A stretch of 64,000 nucleotides of DNA from a bacterium (GTDB lineage: Bacteria; SZUA-79; Acidulodesulfobacterales; Acidulodesulfobacteraceae), in the NCBI GenBank assembly GCA_021784835.1, contig JAJYHI010000007.1:1-64000 (forward strand), read 5' to 3'. The notes beneath the pieces are model-generated. The model was not told the DNA's origin and searched no databases. It saw only the letters and a list, made by a program, of their open reading frames with translations. Positions 32,114 through 42,029 of this stretch are shown piece by piece (the first letter of the stretch is position 1; each line of letters opens with the position of its first letter). A program made the position numbers and the translations under genes.

Positions 32114-32182
32114 ACTTTATATTTGTCGTTATATTATATTTATATATATTAAGCGTTATTGTAAAATTTACGAGGTGAAAAG

Positions 32183-32809
32183 GTGGCAAAATACAACGGT
32201 CCGGTTTGCAAGTTGTGCAGAAGGGAAGGAGGAAAACTTTTTTTAAAAGGCAACAGATGTTTTTCCGATAAATGCTCATACGATAAAAGAGAATATGCCC
32301 CCGGCGAGCATAAAGGAATCAGGAGAAAATTATCCGAATACGGAGAGCAGTTGAGAGAAAAGCAAAAGCTGAAAAGAACGTACGGCCTTATGGAAAAACA
32401 GTTTAAAAAAACATATAGAACGTCCGAAAGGATGAAGGGAATTACGGGTGAAAATCTACTTTCCCTATTAGAAAGAAGGCTCGACAACGCGGTTTATACA
32501 TTGGGATTTGCCGTTTCGCGCAAATTAGGAAGGCTTTTAATTACCCACGGCCATTTTCTGGTTAACGGCAGAAAGGTAAACATTCCGTCTTATATTTTAA
32601 AACCGGGGGAACAGATTACGATTTGCGAAAAAAGCAGAAAATGCGAAGTTATAAATAATTCATTGGAGTCTGCCGTTAGGAAAACCCGCCCCGAATATTT
32701 TGAATTGAATGCCGAAGCCTATCAAGGCTCTTTAAAAAGCATTCCGGAAAGAGACGAAATTATATCTACGGCTAATGAAAAGCTTATAGTAGAACTTTAT
32801 TCTAAATAG
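32183..32809 (+). CDS. rpsD: 30S ribosomal protein S4, zinc type
   Basis: S4 nucleates 16S rRNA assembly and lies at the mRNA entry. The 208 residues start with GTG. The N-terminal zinc-finger form has C9, C12, C26 and C31. The S4 RNA-binding domain spans [20 protein letters not shown] and [20 protein letters not shown]. In E. coli S4 represses the alpha operon; whether it does so here is not visible. Confidence 0.97.
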   Translation: MAKYNGPVCKLCRREGGKLFLKGNRCFSDKCSYDKREYAPGEHKGIRRKLSEYGEQLREKQKLKRTYGLMEKQFKKTYRTSERMKGITGENLLSLLERRLDNAVYTLGFAVSRKLGRLLITHGHFLVNGRKVNIPSYILKPGEQITICEKSRKCEVINNSLESAVRKTRPEYFELNAEAYQGSLKSIPERDEIISTANEKLIVELYSK

Positions 32810-32837
32810 GCGCCGAATAAAATTTTTTGGAGGCAAT

Positions 32838-33842
32838 ATGAAAAAAAATTGGCTTTCGCTTATTAAGCCAAAAAAAATAGAATTTGAAAAGGAAACATAT
32901 ACCGATTATTATGGAAAACTTACCGTAGAACCGTTAGAAAGAGGTTTTGGAACGACCGTCGGGAATGCTTTGCGCAGGGTTCTTTTGTCTTCGATTGTCG
33001 GATATAAAATATCTGAAATTAAAATAGAAGGCGTATCACATGAATTCACTTCAATACCGGGAGTTCTGGAAGATGTTACGGAAATCATATTGAATCTTAA
33101 AGATATAGATTTCGACATGACTTCCGACCAGTCCGAATTGGTTTATATCGACATAGACAGGGTAGGAGATATTTTGGCGTCCGATATTAAAACATCCCAA
33201 AATATCGAAGTGGTAAATAAAGAAAAAAAGATTTTAAGCATTGCCAAAGGGGGTCATTTTAAGGCCCAAATGCTTGTAACGGGAGGAAGAGGATATGTTC
33301 CCAGCGAATTTAACGTCCGCGAAGAAGCGCCCATAGGAACCATAGCCCTAGACGTTTCGTTTTCCCCCGTTAAAAAAGTTACGATGGATGTTTCTTATGC
33401 CAGAGTCGGCGGCATAACGGATTACGATAAGCTTATTATGGAAATATTTACGAACGGCTATATTACGCCGGAAGACGCCCTCACTTCAGCCGCTTTAATT
33501 TTACAGGACCAGATTTCGTCATTCGCGACCTTTGGGGAGATGGACAAATTTTATGAAAAAAAACCGCAAACGGACTCCGAAAGACCCGTTGAAAATTATT
33601 TAAACGAAAATCTGCTTAAAAGCGTGGACGAACTTGAACTTTCCGTTAGGTCGGCAAATTGCCTTAAAAATGCCAATATAAAAACTATTCACGAATTGGT
33701 TCAAAAAACTGAAGGAGAAATGCTTAGGACAAAGAATTTCGGAAGGAAATCCCTTAATGAGATAAAAGAAGTTTTATCTACTATGGGATTGAGTTTTGGA
33801 ATGAAATTAGGCGGCGAGACAGTTTCAAAACAGGAAAAATAA
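32838..33842 (+). CDS. rpoA: DNA-directed RNA polymerase subunit alpha
   Basis: The alpha dimer scaffolds RNA polymerase; its C-terminal domain binds UP elements and activators. The 334 residues match the family. The N-terminal domain shows [20 protein letters not shown] and [19 protein letters not shown]; the C-terminal domain shows [20 protein letters not shown] and [21 protein letters not shown] precedes the ATG. Confidence 0.98.
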   Translation: MKKNWLSLIKPKKIEFEKETYTDYYGKLTVEPLERGFGTTVGNALRRVLLSSIVGYKISEIKIEGVSHEFTSIPGVLEDVTEIILNLKDIDFDMTSDQSELVYIDIDRVGDILASDIKTSQNIEVVNKEKKILSIAKGGHFKAQMLVTGGRGYVPSEFNVREEAPIGTIALDVSFSPVKKVTMDVSYARVGGITDYDKLIMEIFTNGYITPEDALTSAALILQDQISSFATFGEMDKFYEKKPQTDSERPVENYLNENLLKSVDELELSVRSANCLKNANIKTIHELVQKTEGEMLRTKNFGRKSLNEIKEVLSTMGLSFGMKLGGETVSKQEK

Positions 33843-33871
33843 TTAATTAATTTTATATCGTAGAGGTTAAA

Positions 33872-34243
33872 ATGCGACACGGAAAAATTAAAACCAGATT
33901 AAACAGGACATCGTCACATAGAGCCGCTCTTATGAGAAACATGGCTTCTTCGCTTATAGAGTTTGAAAGAATAGAAACAACACTGCCTAAAGCCAGGGTT
34001 TTGAGAAGTTATATCGAAAGACTTATTACTCTCGGCAAATCGGATACCACCGCGAGGCGGCGTATCGCATTTTCAAGACTCAGGAGCAAAAATGCGACTT
34101 CCAAGCTCTTTAAGGATTTAGGTCCAAGATTTATCGACAGGCCGGGCGGGTATGTAAGAATAATAAAAACAGGCTATAGAGCGGGCGACGCAAGTGCCTT
34201 AGGGTTAATCGAGTTTGTTGCAAAAGAAGAAAAAAAATCATAA
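33872..34243 (+). CDS. rplQ: 50S ribosomal protein L17
   Basis: L17 lies near the exit tunnel. The 123 residues match the family: [40 protein letters not shown] and the end [20 protein letters not shown]. It closes the ribosomal superoperon; two palindromic elements follow before trpE. Confidence 0.97.
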   Translation: MRHGKIKTRLNRTSSHRAALMRNMASSLIEFERIETTLPKARVLRSYIERLITLGKSDTTARRRIAFSRLRSKNATSKLFKDLGPRFIDRPGGYVRIIKTGYRAGDASALGLIEFVAKEEKKS

Positions 34244-34244
34244 A

Positions 34245-34293
34245 GCGGCTAATTTATCGCAGGCATTATAAACTATGCCGCCTGTTTAACCGC
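34245..34293 (+). terminator. Two-layer imperfect hairpin after rplQ
   Basis: GCGGCTAA (34245-34252) faces TTAACCGC (34286-34293) with one mismatch, and inside it GCAGGCAT (34259-34266) faces ATGCCGCCTGT with a short bulge. The structure begins 1 bp past rplQ. It lacks a clean T-run, so it may be a weak terminator, an mRNA 3' end or a small palindromic repeat. Confidence 0.4.
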
Positions 34294-34390
34294 GCCATAA
34301 ATTGCCATAAATAAACTTCGTATGTTGCATCCTCAACGGCGGAAGAAAAAGCGGTTCTTATTACGGCATAAATATAGATATATAAATAGA

Positions 34391-34426
34391 TTGCCGTGTA
34401 GTTGCGCTCGCAATAACGGCGGTAAT
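34391..34426. repeat. REP-like nested palindrome before trpE
   Basis: ATTGCCGT (34391-34398) faces ACGGCGGTAAT (34416-34426) with a 3-nt bulge, and enclosed in it GTTGCG (34401-34406) faces CGCAATAAC. The core resembles the widespread TTGCG-n-CGCAATGACGG type of bacterial palindromic repeat; the rplK-rplA gap contains a related GGCAATGACGG. The element ends 1-2 bp before the trpE extended -10. Confidence 0.45.
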
Positions 34427-34427
34427 G

Positions 34428-34436
34428 TGATATAAT
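34428..34436 (+). promoter_or_regulatory. Extended -10 promoter of trp operon
   Basis: TGATATAAT fits an extended -10 (TGn followed by TATAAT at 34431-34436). No good -35 is present at the right distance. Transcription would begin near 34442-34444, only 1-3 nt before the trpE ATG at 34445, so the mRNA would be nearly leaderless. No tryptophan leader peptide or T-box sequence is visible between rplQ and trpE. Confidence 0.55.
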
Positions 34437-34444
34437 TCTTTATT

Positions 34445-35974
34445 ATGCCTATGATGAATTACGAAGACGTTTTAAGCATACCCGATTCATTCAATATAAT
34501 TCCTATTATATACGAAATTAGCGGGGATATGGATACGCCTATATCTATATTTTCGTCGTTTTATAAAGAAAGGTACGCATTTTTTTTCGAAAGCACCGAA
34601 GGCGTAGGAAAATGGGGGAGATACTCATTTATATGCTTAAATCCATTCCTGGCCGTCAGCCTTTATAAAGGCGAACTTAATATCGATAATTTTACCGGCC
34701 ATAAATTCGGATTTCCCGAAAAGACAAGCTTAAACGATTTAAGCGAAGATATTTTTATATTTATAAAAAAAATCCTTTCAAAATTTAACCTTTACGGAAA
34801 AGGCCTGTCCGAAGGGTTTATAGGCGGATTATTCGGCTATCTTGGATATGAAATAAATAGTCTTATAGAAAAACTGCCTCCGGAGAAAACAGACGTAACG
34901 GATGTTTACGACCTTTTTTTTATGCTTCCCCGCGACGTTATCGTTTACGACGCCTTAAATCAGGCCATTAAAATAATATCGTTTATATACAGGGACGATT
35001 CCGGCAAAGAACGTTTAAAACAGGAATATGAGTCCGCCGTTTTAAGGATAAATAAAATGGCCGGTAAAATAAAAAAGAAAGATTTTGGAATAGAAAAAGG
35101 CGAAGGCAGTAAAATTTGCGATATCGAAATAATAGACGAAACCGGTTTCGACGAATTTAAACAAAAAGTTTTAACCGCAAAAGAATATATACTAAGAGGC
35201 GATATATTTCAGGTTCAGATATCGCGCAGAAAAAAAATTCTTAATCCTCCCGACCCGTTTCTTTTTTACCGTGCGCTAAGGCTCGTAAACCCGTCCCCTT
35301 ATATGTTTTATCTTAAAATTGACGATTTCGTCGTTACGGGTTCCTCCCCCGAAAACCTTGTAAAACTGGAGGGGGACCGCAATATCGAAACAAGGCCTAT
35401 TGCAGGCACTATAAAAAGGGGCGAGAATCCCGCCGAAGACGACTATCTTGCGGATAAACTGCTAAACGATCCCAAAGAACGCGCCGAACATATTATGCTT
35501 ATAGATTTAAGCAGGAACGATATAGGGAGAGTTTCCGAGAAAGGAACCGTAAAAATAGAAAAACTCATGTATATAGAAAAATATTCCCACGTTCAGCATA
35601 TAGTTACCAGCGTTGTCTCGCAAATCAAAGACGGCATGGACGCATTCGATTTGATTAAAGCGGCATATCCCGCAGGTACCGTTACCGGCGCGCCTAAAGT
35701 AAGAGCCATGGAAATAATAAACGAGCTGGAAAATTCAAAAAGAGCCGTTTATGCCGGAGGCGTAGGATATTTCGGTTTTTTGGAAGATAACAGATGCGGC
35801 AAAATGGAATTCTGCATAACAATAAGGACGGCTTTGTTTAAGAAAGACGCGGCGTATATTCAAGCCGCCGGGGGCATAGTGTACGACTCTACGCCTGAAA
35901 ACGAATTCACGGAAACCGAAAATAAATTAAAGCATTTGATAGCCGCGTTTAATCTAACCCGCAGGTTCAATTAA
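34445..35974 (+). CDS. trpE: Anthranilate synthase component I
   Basis: Converts chorismate plus ammonia (from TrpG) to anthranilate, the first step of tryptophan synthesis. The 509 residues match the family. The N-terminal feedback-site region includes FFESTEGVGKWGRYSFI; the catalytic domain includes GDIFQVQISRR, IETRPIAGTIKRG, HIMLIDLSRNDIGRV and AAYPAGTVTGAPKVRAMEII. The ATG at 34445 has no Shine-Dalgarno; ATGs at 34451 and 34454 are alternatives. It starts the full trpEGDCFBA run. Confidence 0.97.
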   Translation: MPMMNYEDVLSIPDSFNIIPIIYEISGDMDTPISIFSSFYKERYAFFFESTEGVGKWGRYSFICLNPFLAVSLYKGELNIDNFTGHKFGFPEKTSLNDLSEDIFIFIKKILSKFNLYGKGLSEGFIGGLFGYLGYEINSLIEKLPPEKTDVTDVYDLFFMLPRDVIVYDALNQAIKIISFIYRDDSGKERLKQEYESAVLRINKMAGKIKKKDFGIEKGEGSKICDIEIIDETGFDEFKQKVLTAKEYILRGDIFQVQISRRKKILNPPDPFLFYRALRLVNPSPYMFYLKIDDFVVTGSSPENLVKLEGDRNIETRPIAGTIKRGENPAEDDYLADKLLNDPKERAEHIMLIDLSRNDIGRVSEKGTVKIEKLMYIEKYSHVQHIVTSVVSQIKDGMDAFDLIKAAYPAGTVTGAPKVRAMEIINELENSKRAVYAGGVGYFGFLEDNRCGKMEFCITIRTALFKKDAAYIQAAGGIVYDSTPENEFTETENKLKHLIAAFNLTRRFN

Positions 35975-35980
35975 ATAATT

Positions 35981-36547
35981 ATGATATTGGTCATAGACAA
36001 TTACGATTCTTTTACTTATAATATCGTTCAGTATATCGGCGAATTAGGCTGCGACTCCGTCGTTTTCAGAAACGACGCCATAGACATCGTCGATATTATA
36101 AAAATGAAACCGGAAAAAATCGTTATATCGCCCGGCCCCAAATCCCCCGTCGAAGCAGGAATTACGGTCGACGTCATTAAGAGTTTTTATTCAAAAATAC
36201 CCATACTTGGCGTTTGTCTCGGACACCAGGCGATAGGCTATGCTTTCGGAGCCGATATAATACGCGCAAAAAACGTGATGCACGGAAAAGTTTCCTCAAT
36301 AAGCCATGATTCCTCTATTATTTATAACAACGTGCCTAACCCTTTCGAGGCTACAAGATACCACTCTCTAATTATCAGAAAAGAGAACCTGCCGGAAATC
36401 ATAAGCGTTACGTCGACCAGTTTAGACGATAACGAAATTATGGGGATAGAAATTAAAGGACACAAAGTGTACGGAGTGCAGTTTCATCCCGAGTCCGTGC
36501 TTACCTATTGCGGGAAGCAAATAATGCGTAATTTTTTATCTGTTTAA
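35981..36547 (+). CDS. trpG: Anthranilate synthase component II (glutamine amidotransferase)
   Basis: Supplies ammonia from glutamine to TrpE. The 188 residues form a class I amidotransferase: IDNYDSFTYNIVQYIGELG, the nucleophile cysteine in ILGVCLGHQAIGYAFG, and the His-Glu pair in VYGVQFHPES. It is a stand-alone subunit, not fused to TrpD. The enzyme type is shared with PabA and might serve both pathways, but its place 6 bp after trpE supports TrpG. Confidence 0.95.
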   Translation: MILVIDNYDSFTYNIVQYIGELGCDSVVFRNDAIDIVDIIKMKPEKIVISPGPKSPVEAGITVDVIKSFYSKIPILGVCLGHQAIGYAFGADIIRAKNVMHGKVSSISHDSSIIYNNVPNPFEATRYHSLIIRKENLPEIISVTSTSLDDNEIMGIEIKGHKVYGVQFHPESVLTYCGKQIMRNFLSV

Positions 36548-36564
36548 CTTACCGGCGAAATTAA

Positions 36565-37599
36565 ATGAAAGAAGATTTTATCAAAAATTTATTAGGACAC
36601 GTTATAAATAATAATGATTTAACCAAGGACGAATCTTACGAAATATTCGATATGATTCTGAGAGGAGGGCTTACCGATGCTCAAATCGCCTCTTTTTTGA
36701 CGTCTTTAAAAATTAAAGGCGAAACAGTCGAAGAGATTGCAGGCGCCGCTCTTGCCATGAGAGAAAATGCCGTTGCCGTAAATATTAAAGATGAATATAG
36801 AGCGGCGTTGGTGGATATCGTCGGAACCGGCGGCGATTCCAAAAACACTTTCAACGTATCTACATGCGCCGCTTTAATTGCGGCAGGAGCTGGAGTTAAA
36901 ATAGCAAAGCACGGAAACTATGCCGTTTCTTCCAAATCGGGAAGCGCGGACGTCCTTAAAGAATTAGGGGTAAACATTTCCTTGGATGCCGAGGGGGTTT
37001 TAAGGTCGATAGAATATGCCAATATAGGCTTTTTATTTGCCCAAAAATTTCATACCGCAATGAAATATGCCGCTCCGATAAGAAAAGAATTGGGTTTTAA
37101 AACTATATTCAATATATTAGGCCCTTTAACGAATCCATTGGGAGTAAAAAGTTATGTAATAGGCGTTTATTCCAAGAGTTTATCCGAAAAAATCGTAGAA
37201 GTTCTTAAAATATTAAATACCAGAAGGGCTTTCGTGGCGCATAGCAGGGACGGGATGGATGAGATAAGCCTTTCGTCGGTAACCGATATCTATGAACTGA
37301 ACGACGGCGCCGTAAAATATCTTGAGTTTAATCCGGAAGAATACGGATTTAACTTTTTTAAAGAAGATGAATTTAAATCCGCTTCCGTTGTTTCGAACGC
37401 GAAAATTATATACGATATCGTCAGCGGGAATAGAAGTCCGAGAGCGGAAATGGCAATCTTAAACGCGGGTTTTGCAATTTTAGTTTCCGGAAAAGCGGGC
37501 AATCTGAAAGACGCTTTTAAAGAAGCGAGATATTCGGTAGAATCTGGGAACGCGTTAAAAACCCTCCTCAACCTTGTTGAAATTTCCAATAAATATTAA
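36565..37599 (+). CDS. trpD: Anthranilate phosphoribosyltransferase
   Basis: Transfers phosphoribose from PRPP to anthranilate. The 344 residues match the family. The PRPP-binding motif is DIVGTGGDSKNTFNVST; next are AKHGNYAVSSKSGSADVLKE and the KYAAPIRKELGFKTIFNILG segment with NPLG. It lies 17 bp after trpG. Confidence 0.97.
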   Translation: MKEDFIKNLLGHVINNNDLTKDESYEIFDMILRGGLTDAQIASFLTSLKIKGETVEEIAGAALAMRENAVAVNIKDEYRAALVDIVGTGGDSKNTFNVSTCAALIAAGAGVKIAKHGNYAVSSKSGSADVLKELGVNISLDAEGVLRSIEYANIGFLFAQKFHTAMKYAAPIRKELGFKTIFNILGPLTNPLGVKSYVIGVYSKSLSEKIVEVLKILNTRRAFVAHSRDGMDEISLSSVTDIYELNDGAVKYLEFNPEEYGFNFFKEDEFKSASVVSNAKIIYDIVSGNRSPRAEMAILNAGFAILVSGKAGNLKDAFKEARYSVESGNALKTLLNLVEISNKY

Positions 37600-37626
37600 A
37601 ATATACTTTAATGATTTAAGGGTAAA

Positions 37627-38451
37627 ATGATATTAGACGATATCTTAAAGGAAAAGAAAAAAGAGATAGAAAGATTTAAGGCGCAGATTAACGAACCGGA
37701 ATATAAAGCCGCGGCATTAGAAGCGTTTAACGGATTAAGAAGCCTTAAAGGAGCATTAAAGCCAAGGTCTAACGGCGAGGCTGTTTCATACAGGATTTGC
37801 AGTATAATAGCCGAGGTTAAAAAAGCGTCTCCGTCAAAAGGAATTTTATTGCCGGATTATAAACCGGACGAAATGGCTATCGCTTATGAGGAAGGAGGGG
37901 CGAGCGCAATTTCCGTTCTTACGGATAAGAAATTTTTCATGGGCAGTCCGTCGGACATTTTAAAAGTTAGGAAATCCGTAAAACTTCCTATTCTTAGAAA
38001 AGATTTCATAATTGACGAAATACAGGTTTTCGAGTCTAAAATAATCGAAGCTGACGCTATTCTATTAATTATAAAAGCGTTAGACGAAAAGCAATATAAA
38101 AATCTTCTTGAGCTTTCCCGCGAGCTTTCCTTAGAAGTGCTTACCGAAATATCGGACGAAAGGGAGCTTGATATAGCCTATAAATATAATGCCGAAATTA
38201 TCGGCATAAACAGCAGGGATTTAAGGACGTTTAAAACCGACCTGTTCAAGACCGCGGCTATCGCAGAAAAAATACCCGCCGGAAAGTTGATTGTCGCTGA
38301 AAGCGGAATTAACGGCAGAGGAGATATCGAAATGCTTATGAAAAGAGGGATAAACTCTTTTCTTATCGGGGAAGCCCTAGTTACTTCGGAAGATGCGTCG
38401 GAAAAATTAAGAAATCTTTTACTTCCCTATGCCATGAATGATTATTTATAA
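37627..38451 (+). CDS. trpC: Indole-3-glycerol phosphate synthase
   Basis: Closes the indole ring from CdRP. The 274 residues form a (beta/alpha)8 barrel with IIAEVKKASPSKGIL, LPILRKDFIIDEIQ, EIIGINSRDLRTFKTD and VAESGINGRGDI. It is a single-function enzyme; trpF is separate. The TAA stop overlaps the trpF ATG by one base. Confidence 0.97.
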   Translation: MILDDILKEKKKEIERFKAQINEPEYKAAALEAFNGLRSLKGALKPRSNGEAVSYRICSIIAEVKKASPSKGILLPDYKPDEMAIAYEEGGASAISVLTDKKFFMGSPSDILKVRKSVKLPILRKDFIIDEIQVFESKIIEADAILLIIKALDEKQYKNLLELSRELSLEVLTEISDERELDIAYKYNAEIIGINSRDLRTFKTDLFKTAAIAEKIPAGKLIVAESGINGRGDIEMLMKRGINSFLIGEALVTSEDASEKLRNLLLPYAMNDYL

Positions 38452-39143
38452 TGTTGAATATCCCAAAAGTTAAAATATGCGGCATAACCAATATATGCGA
38501 TGCCCGCGACGCTTTAGCCCTTGGCGCGGATACCCTCGGCTTTATTTTTTACGAAAAGTCCAAGAGATACGTTTCGCCCGAAACGGCAAAAGAGATTGCG
38601 GCAGAAATCAGAAAAACGGAAACGGGATATGAGAAAGATTTTTTATCGGTTAAAAGAAATGTTATAATTACCGGAGTATTCGTCGACGAAGAACCGGAAA
38701 AAGTCAAAATGATAATCGGCGAATCCGGCATAGACATAATACAGCTTTCAGGAACGGAATCTTTAGAATATATAGAAAATTTAGATGCCGATAGAAAAAT
38801 CGTTTTAAAGGCGGTGCATTTAAAAGAAGACAAAGATTTGGAAAAAATTAATTATTTCAAAAAAGCGGGGGTCAATATACTCTTGGACGTATTCGATGGA
38901 AAAGGCGTATATGGAGGAACAGGCAAGCCGATTGACCTGCGTCTTTTAAAAAACGTAAATATGGACGATTTGATAATCGCCGGCGGAATAGGGCCGGACA
39001 ACATAAAATATATTCTTAAAACTGTAAGGCCGTACGGTATAGACCTTTCATCGAAGATAGAGGATTTTCCCGGTAAAAAAAACCGCGGAAAGATGGATTT
39101 ATTTTTTAAGAATTTTAAGGGGGCCGCATATGAAATTGCCTGA
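38451..39143 (+). CDS. trpF: Phosphoribosylanthranilate isomerase
   Basis: Isomerises PRA to CdRP. The 230 residues match the family: [20 protein letters not shown] with the catalytic cysteine, [19 protein letters not shown], and the phosphate-binding [11 protein letters not shown]. There is an expanded segment near residues 55-70. It overlaps trpC by 1 bp and trpB by 14 bp, suggesting coupled translation. Confidence 0.96.
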   Translation: MLNIPKVKICGITNICDARDALALGADTLGFIFYEKSKRYVSPETAKEIAAEIRKTETGYEKDFLSVKRNVIITGVFVDEEPEKVKMIIGESGIDIIQLSGTESLEYIENLDADRKIVLKAVHLKEDKDLEKINYFKKAGVNILLDVFDGKGVYGGTGKPIDLRLLKNVNMDDLIIAGGIGPDNIKYILKTVRPYGIDLSSKIEDFPGKKNRGKMDLFFKNFKGAAYEIA

Positions 39144-40305
39144 TAAAAACGGTCATTTTGGCGAATACGGCGGAAGGTATATATCGGAAACGCTGATGCC
39201 GGCAGTTACGGAACTTGAGAAGTTTTATAAAAAGATAAGGAACGACAAAGAATTTATAAAACAGTTTAATTATTACCTTAAAAATTATGTTGGAAGGCCA
39301 AGCCCTTTATATTTCGCGGAAAGACTCTCTAAGGTCTATAAATCTGATATATATTTTAAACGGGAAGACTTAAATCACACTGGCGCGCATAAAATAAATA
39401 ATACGATAGGGCAGGCTTTGCTTGCCGTTAAAATGGGTAAGAAGCGGATTATAGCCGAAACCGGCGCCGGACAGCACGGCGTAGCGACGGCTACGGTTTG
39501 CGCATTATTCGGTTTGGAATGCGAAGTATTTATGGGCAAAAAAGACGTGGAAAGACAGAAGCAAAACGTTTTCAGAATGGAGCTTCTTGGGGCAAAAGTA
39601 AATCCCGTCGAATCCGGTTCGCAGACGCTTAAAGATGCAATGAACGAAGCGTTAAGAGACTGGATTACAAATGTTAAAACTACATATTATATGATTGGAA
39701 CCGTTGCCGGCCCTCACCCTTATCCGTTGCTCGTCAGAGATTTCCAATCGGTTATTGGCAAAGAGGTTTTAAGACAGCTTAAAAAAATACCGGATATTTT
39801 GATAGCCTGCGTAGGAGGAGGAAGCAACGCCGTCGGATTATTTTATCCTTTTTTTAAATACGGCGGCGTTAAGATGTATGGGGTCGAAGCCGGAGGTTAC
39901 GGCATTGAAACCGGCATGCACGCCGCTTCCATTTCCGGAGGGAAGCCCGGAGTTTTGCACGGAAACAAAACCTACCTGCTTCAGGACGAATACGGCAGAA
40001 TTAAAGATGCCCATTCTATTGCGGCCGGGTTGGATTATCCCGGCATCGGTCCGGAGCACAGTTATTTTGCTGATAAAAAAAGGATTATCTTTGACAGCGT
40101 AACAGACGATGAAGCGGTTAAGGCTTTTATGGCGACTTGCAAACTCGAAGGCATTATTCCCGCGCTGGAAAGTTCCCATGCGATTGCATATTTAGAAAAA
40201 ATAAAAAAAAGCATAAATGGTAAAACGGTAGTTATAAATCTTTCCGGAAGAGGGGATAAAGATATGCATACAATTTCCGAGTATTTTTTATCGAAAGAAA
40301 AATAA
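39130..40305 (+). CDS. trpB: Tryptophan synthase beta chain
   Basis: Joins indole and serine using PLP. The 391 residues match the TrpB1 family. The PLP lysine lies in [17 protein letters not shown]; also visible are [20 protein letters not shown], the phosphate-binding [15 protein letters not shown] and [19 protein letters not shown]. Pairs with TrpA, next in the operon. Confidence 0.98.
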   Translation: MKLPDKNGHFGEYGGRYISETLMPAVTELEKFYKKIRNDKEFIKQFNYYLKNYVGRPSPLYFAERLSKVYKSDIYFKREDLNHTGAHKINNTIGQALLAVKMGKKRIIAETGAGQHGVATATVCALFGLECEVFMGKKDVERQKQNVFRMELLGAKVNPVESGSQTLKDAMNEALRDWITNVKTTYYMIGTVAGPHPYPLLVRDFQSVIGKEVLRQLKKIPDILIACVGGGSNAVGLFYPFFKYGGVKMYGVEAGGYGIETGMHAASISGGKPGVLHGNKTYLLQDEYGRIKDAHSIAAGLDYPGIGPEHSYFADKKRIIFDSVTDDEAVKAFMATCKLEGIIPALESSHAIAYLEKIKKSINGKTVVINLSGRGDKDMHTISEYFLSKEK

Positions 40306-40353
40306 CGGAGCGTTTCGGGCAAAATATAAAATTAACGATAAAATAATAAAAAA

Positions 40354-41154
40354 ATGGCTAAAGATAACAAAATTGATAAGGTTTTTATAAAATTAAGAAC
40401 CGAAAATAAAACAGCTTTTATACCTTTTATATCCATAGGAGACCCCGATATGGAAACCTCTCTGGAAATTGCAAAAACGCTGGTAAACAACGGGGCGGAC
40501 ATGATAGAACTGGGCTTTCCTTTTTCCGATCCCATGGCTGACGGTAAAGCGATACAAAAATCTTATGAAAGGGCGTTAAAAAATAAAATTTCGATGGAAG
40601 ACGCTTTTACCTTTATAAAGACGCTAAAAGCTTTTCGGGATATTCCTGTAATATTTTTTACTTATTACAATCCTGTTTTTGTTTTAGGCGCAAAATTTGC
40701 CGCAGGTGCGGCAAAAGCCGGAATTGACGGTGTTTTAGTGGTAGATTTACCTCCCGAAGAGAGCGGCGAATTAACAAAATATATAAAAGAAAAAGGAATA
40801 TATCAGATTTATCTGCTTGCTCCTACGACCGGCAAAGACAGAATGAAGCAAATACTGTCCGGTTCTAAAGGTTTCGTTTATTACGTCAGCGTTACGGGAG
40901 TCACCGGCGCAAGAAAAAGCCTGCCTGAAACGATTTATTCCAAAGTAAAAGAGATTAAGGAGATAAGTTCGATACCCGTAGGCGTGGGTTTTGGAATATC
41001 CTCAAAAGAGCAGGTAAAAGATATAGCGAAATATTCCGATGCCATAATAATAGGTTCTAAAATTATTCAGTTTATAGAGGACAATATTGGCGATAAGCGG
41101 GAAATAATAAAAAAAATATCCGAATTTTCATCGGATATAAAATCGTGTTTTTGA
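40354..41154 (+). CDS. trpA: Tryptophan synthase alpha chain
   Basis: Cleaves indole-3-glycerol phosphate to indole for TrpB. The 266 residues match the family: PFISIGDPDMETSLEIAKTL with the catalytic acid region, ELGFPFSDPMADGKAIQ, DGVLVVDLPPEE and YYVSVTGVTGARKSLPE. No Shine-Dalgarno is visible before the ATG. It is followed by accD. Confidence 0.97.
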   Translation: MAKDNKIDKVFIKLRTENKTAFIPFISIGDPDMETSLEIAKTLVNNGADMIELGFPFSDPMADGKAIQKSYERALKNKISMEDAFTFIKTLKAFRDIPVIFFTYYNPVFVLGAKFAAGAAKAGIDGVLVVDLPPEESGELTKYIKEKGIYQIYLLAPTTGKDRMKQILSGSKGFVYYVSVTGVTGARKSLPETIYSKVKEIKEISSIPVGVGFGISSKEQVKDIAKYSDAIIIGSKIIQFIEDNIGDKREIIKKISEFSSDIKSCF

Positions 41155-41189
41155 TTTTTTTTACGAAATCCGGTTATCCATAATCACTT

Positions 41190-42029
41190 ATGCTTTTATT
41201 TAAGTCGAAAAACGGAAAGAAAGAGCAGGGAAAACTTACTATACCCGAAGGACTGTGGATTAAATGCTCAAGCTGCAATGAGATTATTTACAAAAAAGAA
41301 TTGGAAAGGAATCTAGATGTTTGTCCGAAATGCAATTATCATTTCAGGCTGAAGGCGGATAAAAGGATAGAGATAATATTCGACGAGGGAAGCTTTAAAA
41401 GGCTTTTTGAAGATATCGTTCCGATAGATTTGCTTAATTTTACCGATACGAAAAAATATAAGGACAGGCTTAGAGAAGACAGCGAAAAAACCGGGCTTTC
41501 CGATTCGGTAGTTTCAGGGGAAGGCAGAATTTATGGAATCAGGGTCGCCGCATCCGTTTTCGATTTTAATTTTATGGGCGGTTCTATGGGCAAAGTCGCG
41601 GGAGAAAAGATTGCAAAGACTTTTGAATACGCCATAGAAAATAGATTGCCAGTTATAATCATTTCATCGTCGGGCGGGGCAAGAATGCAGGAGGGGATTT
41701 ATTCGCTTATGCAAATGGCAAAAACAACGGCCATGGTTTTGGAATTCAATAGAACGGGAATGCCTTACATATCGGTCATGACCGACCCTACGACCGGGGG
41801 CGTATCGGCAAGTTTTGCGACTCTAGGAGATGTTATAATCGCAGAGCCAAAAGCTCTTATAGGATTCGCGGGCCCTAGGGTTATCGAGAAAACTATCCAC
41901 CAGAACCTTCCCGAAGGGTTTCAAAGGTCAGAGTATCTTTTGGAACACGGTATGATAGATATTATCGCGGAAAGAAAAGACCTTAAGGATGTTTTAAAAA
42001 ACCTGCTGATTCTTTTCGCCCATGATTAA
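41190..42029 (+). CDS. accD: Acetyl-CoA carboxylase carboxyltransferase subunit beta
   Basis: The beta half of the carboxyltransferase that makes malonyl-CoA for fatty acid synthesis. The 279 residues begin with a zinc finger, C26, C29, C45 and C48, then a crotonase-like domain with MGGSMGKVAGEKIAK, IISSSGGARMQEGIYSLMQM and MTDPTTGGVSASFATLGD. The alpha subunit (accA) is not in the window. It overlaps folC by 8 bp; trpA-accD-folC linkage is common in proteobacteria. Confidence 0.97.
   Translation: MLLFKSKNGKKEQGKLTIPEGLWIKCSSCNEIIYKKELERNLDVCPKCNYHFRLKADKRIEIIFDEGSFKRLFEDIVPIDLLNFTDTKKYKDRLREDSEKTGLSDSVVSGEGRIYGIRVAASVFDFNFMGGSMGKVAGEKIAKTFEYAIENRLPVIIISSSGGARMQEGIYSLMQMAKTTAMVLEFNRTGMPYISVMTDPTTGGVSASFATLGDVIIAEPKALIGFAGPRVIEKTIHQNLPEGFQRSEYLLEHGMIDIIAERKDLKDVLKNLLILFAHD

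Noticed and set aside
34244..34444. Tryptophan attenuator or T-box before trpE
   Set aside because: No leader frame with adjacent TGG codons and no T-box core sequence could be found; the promoter geometry also leaves no leader.
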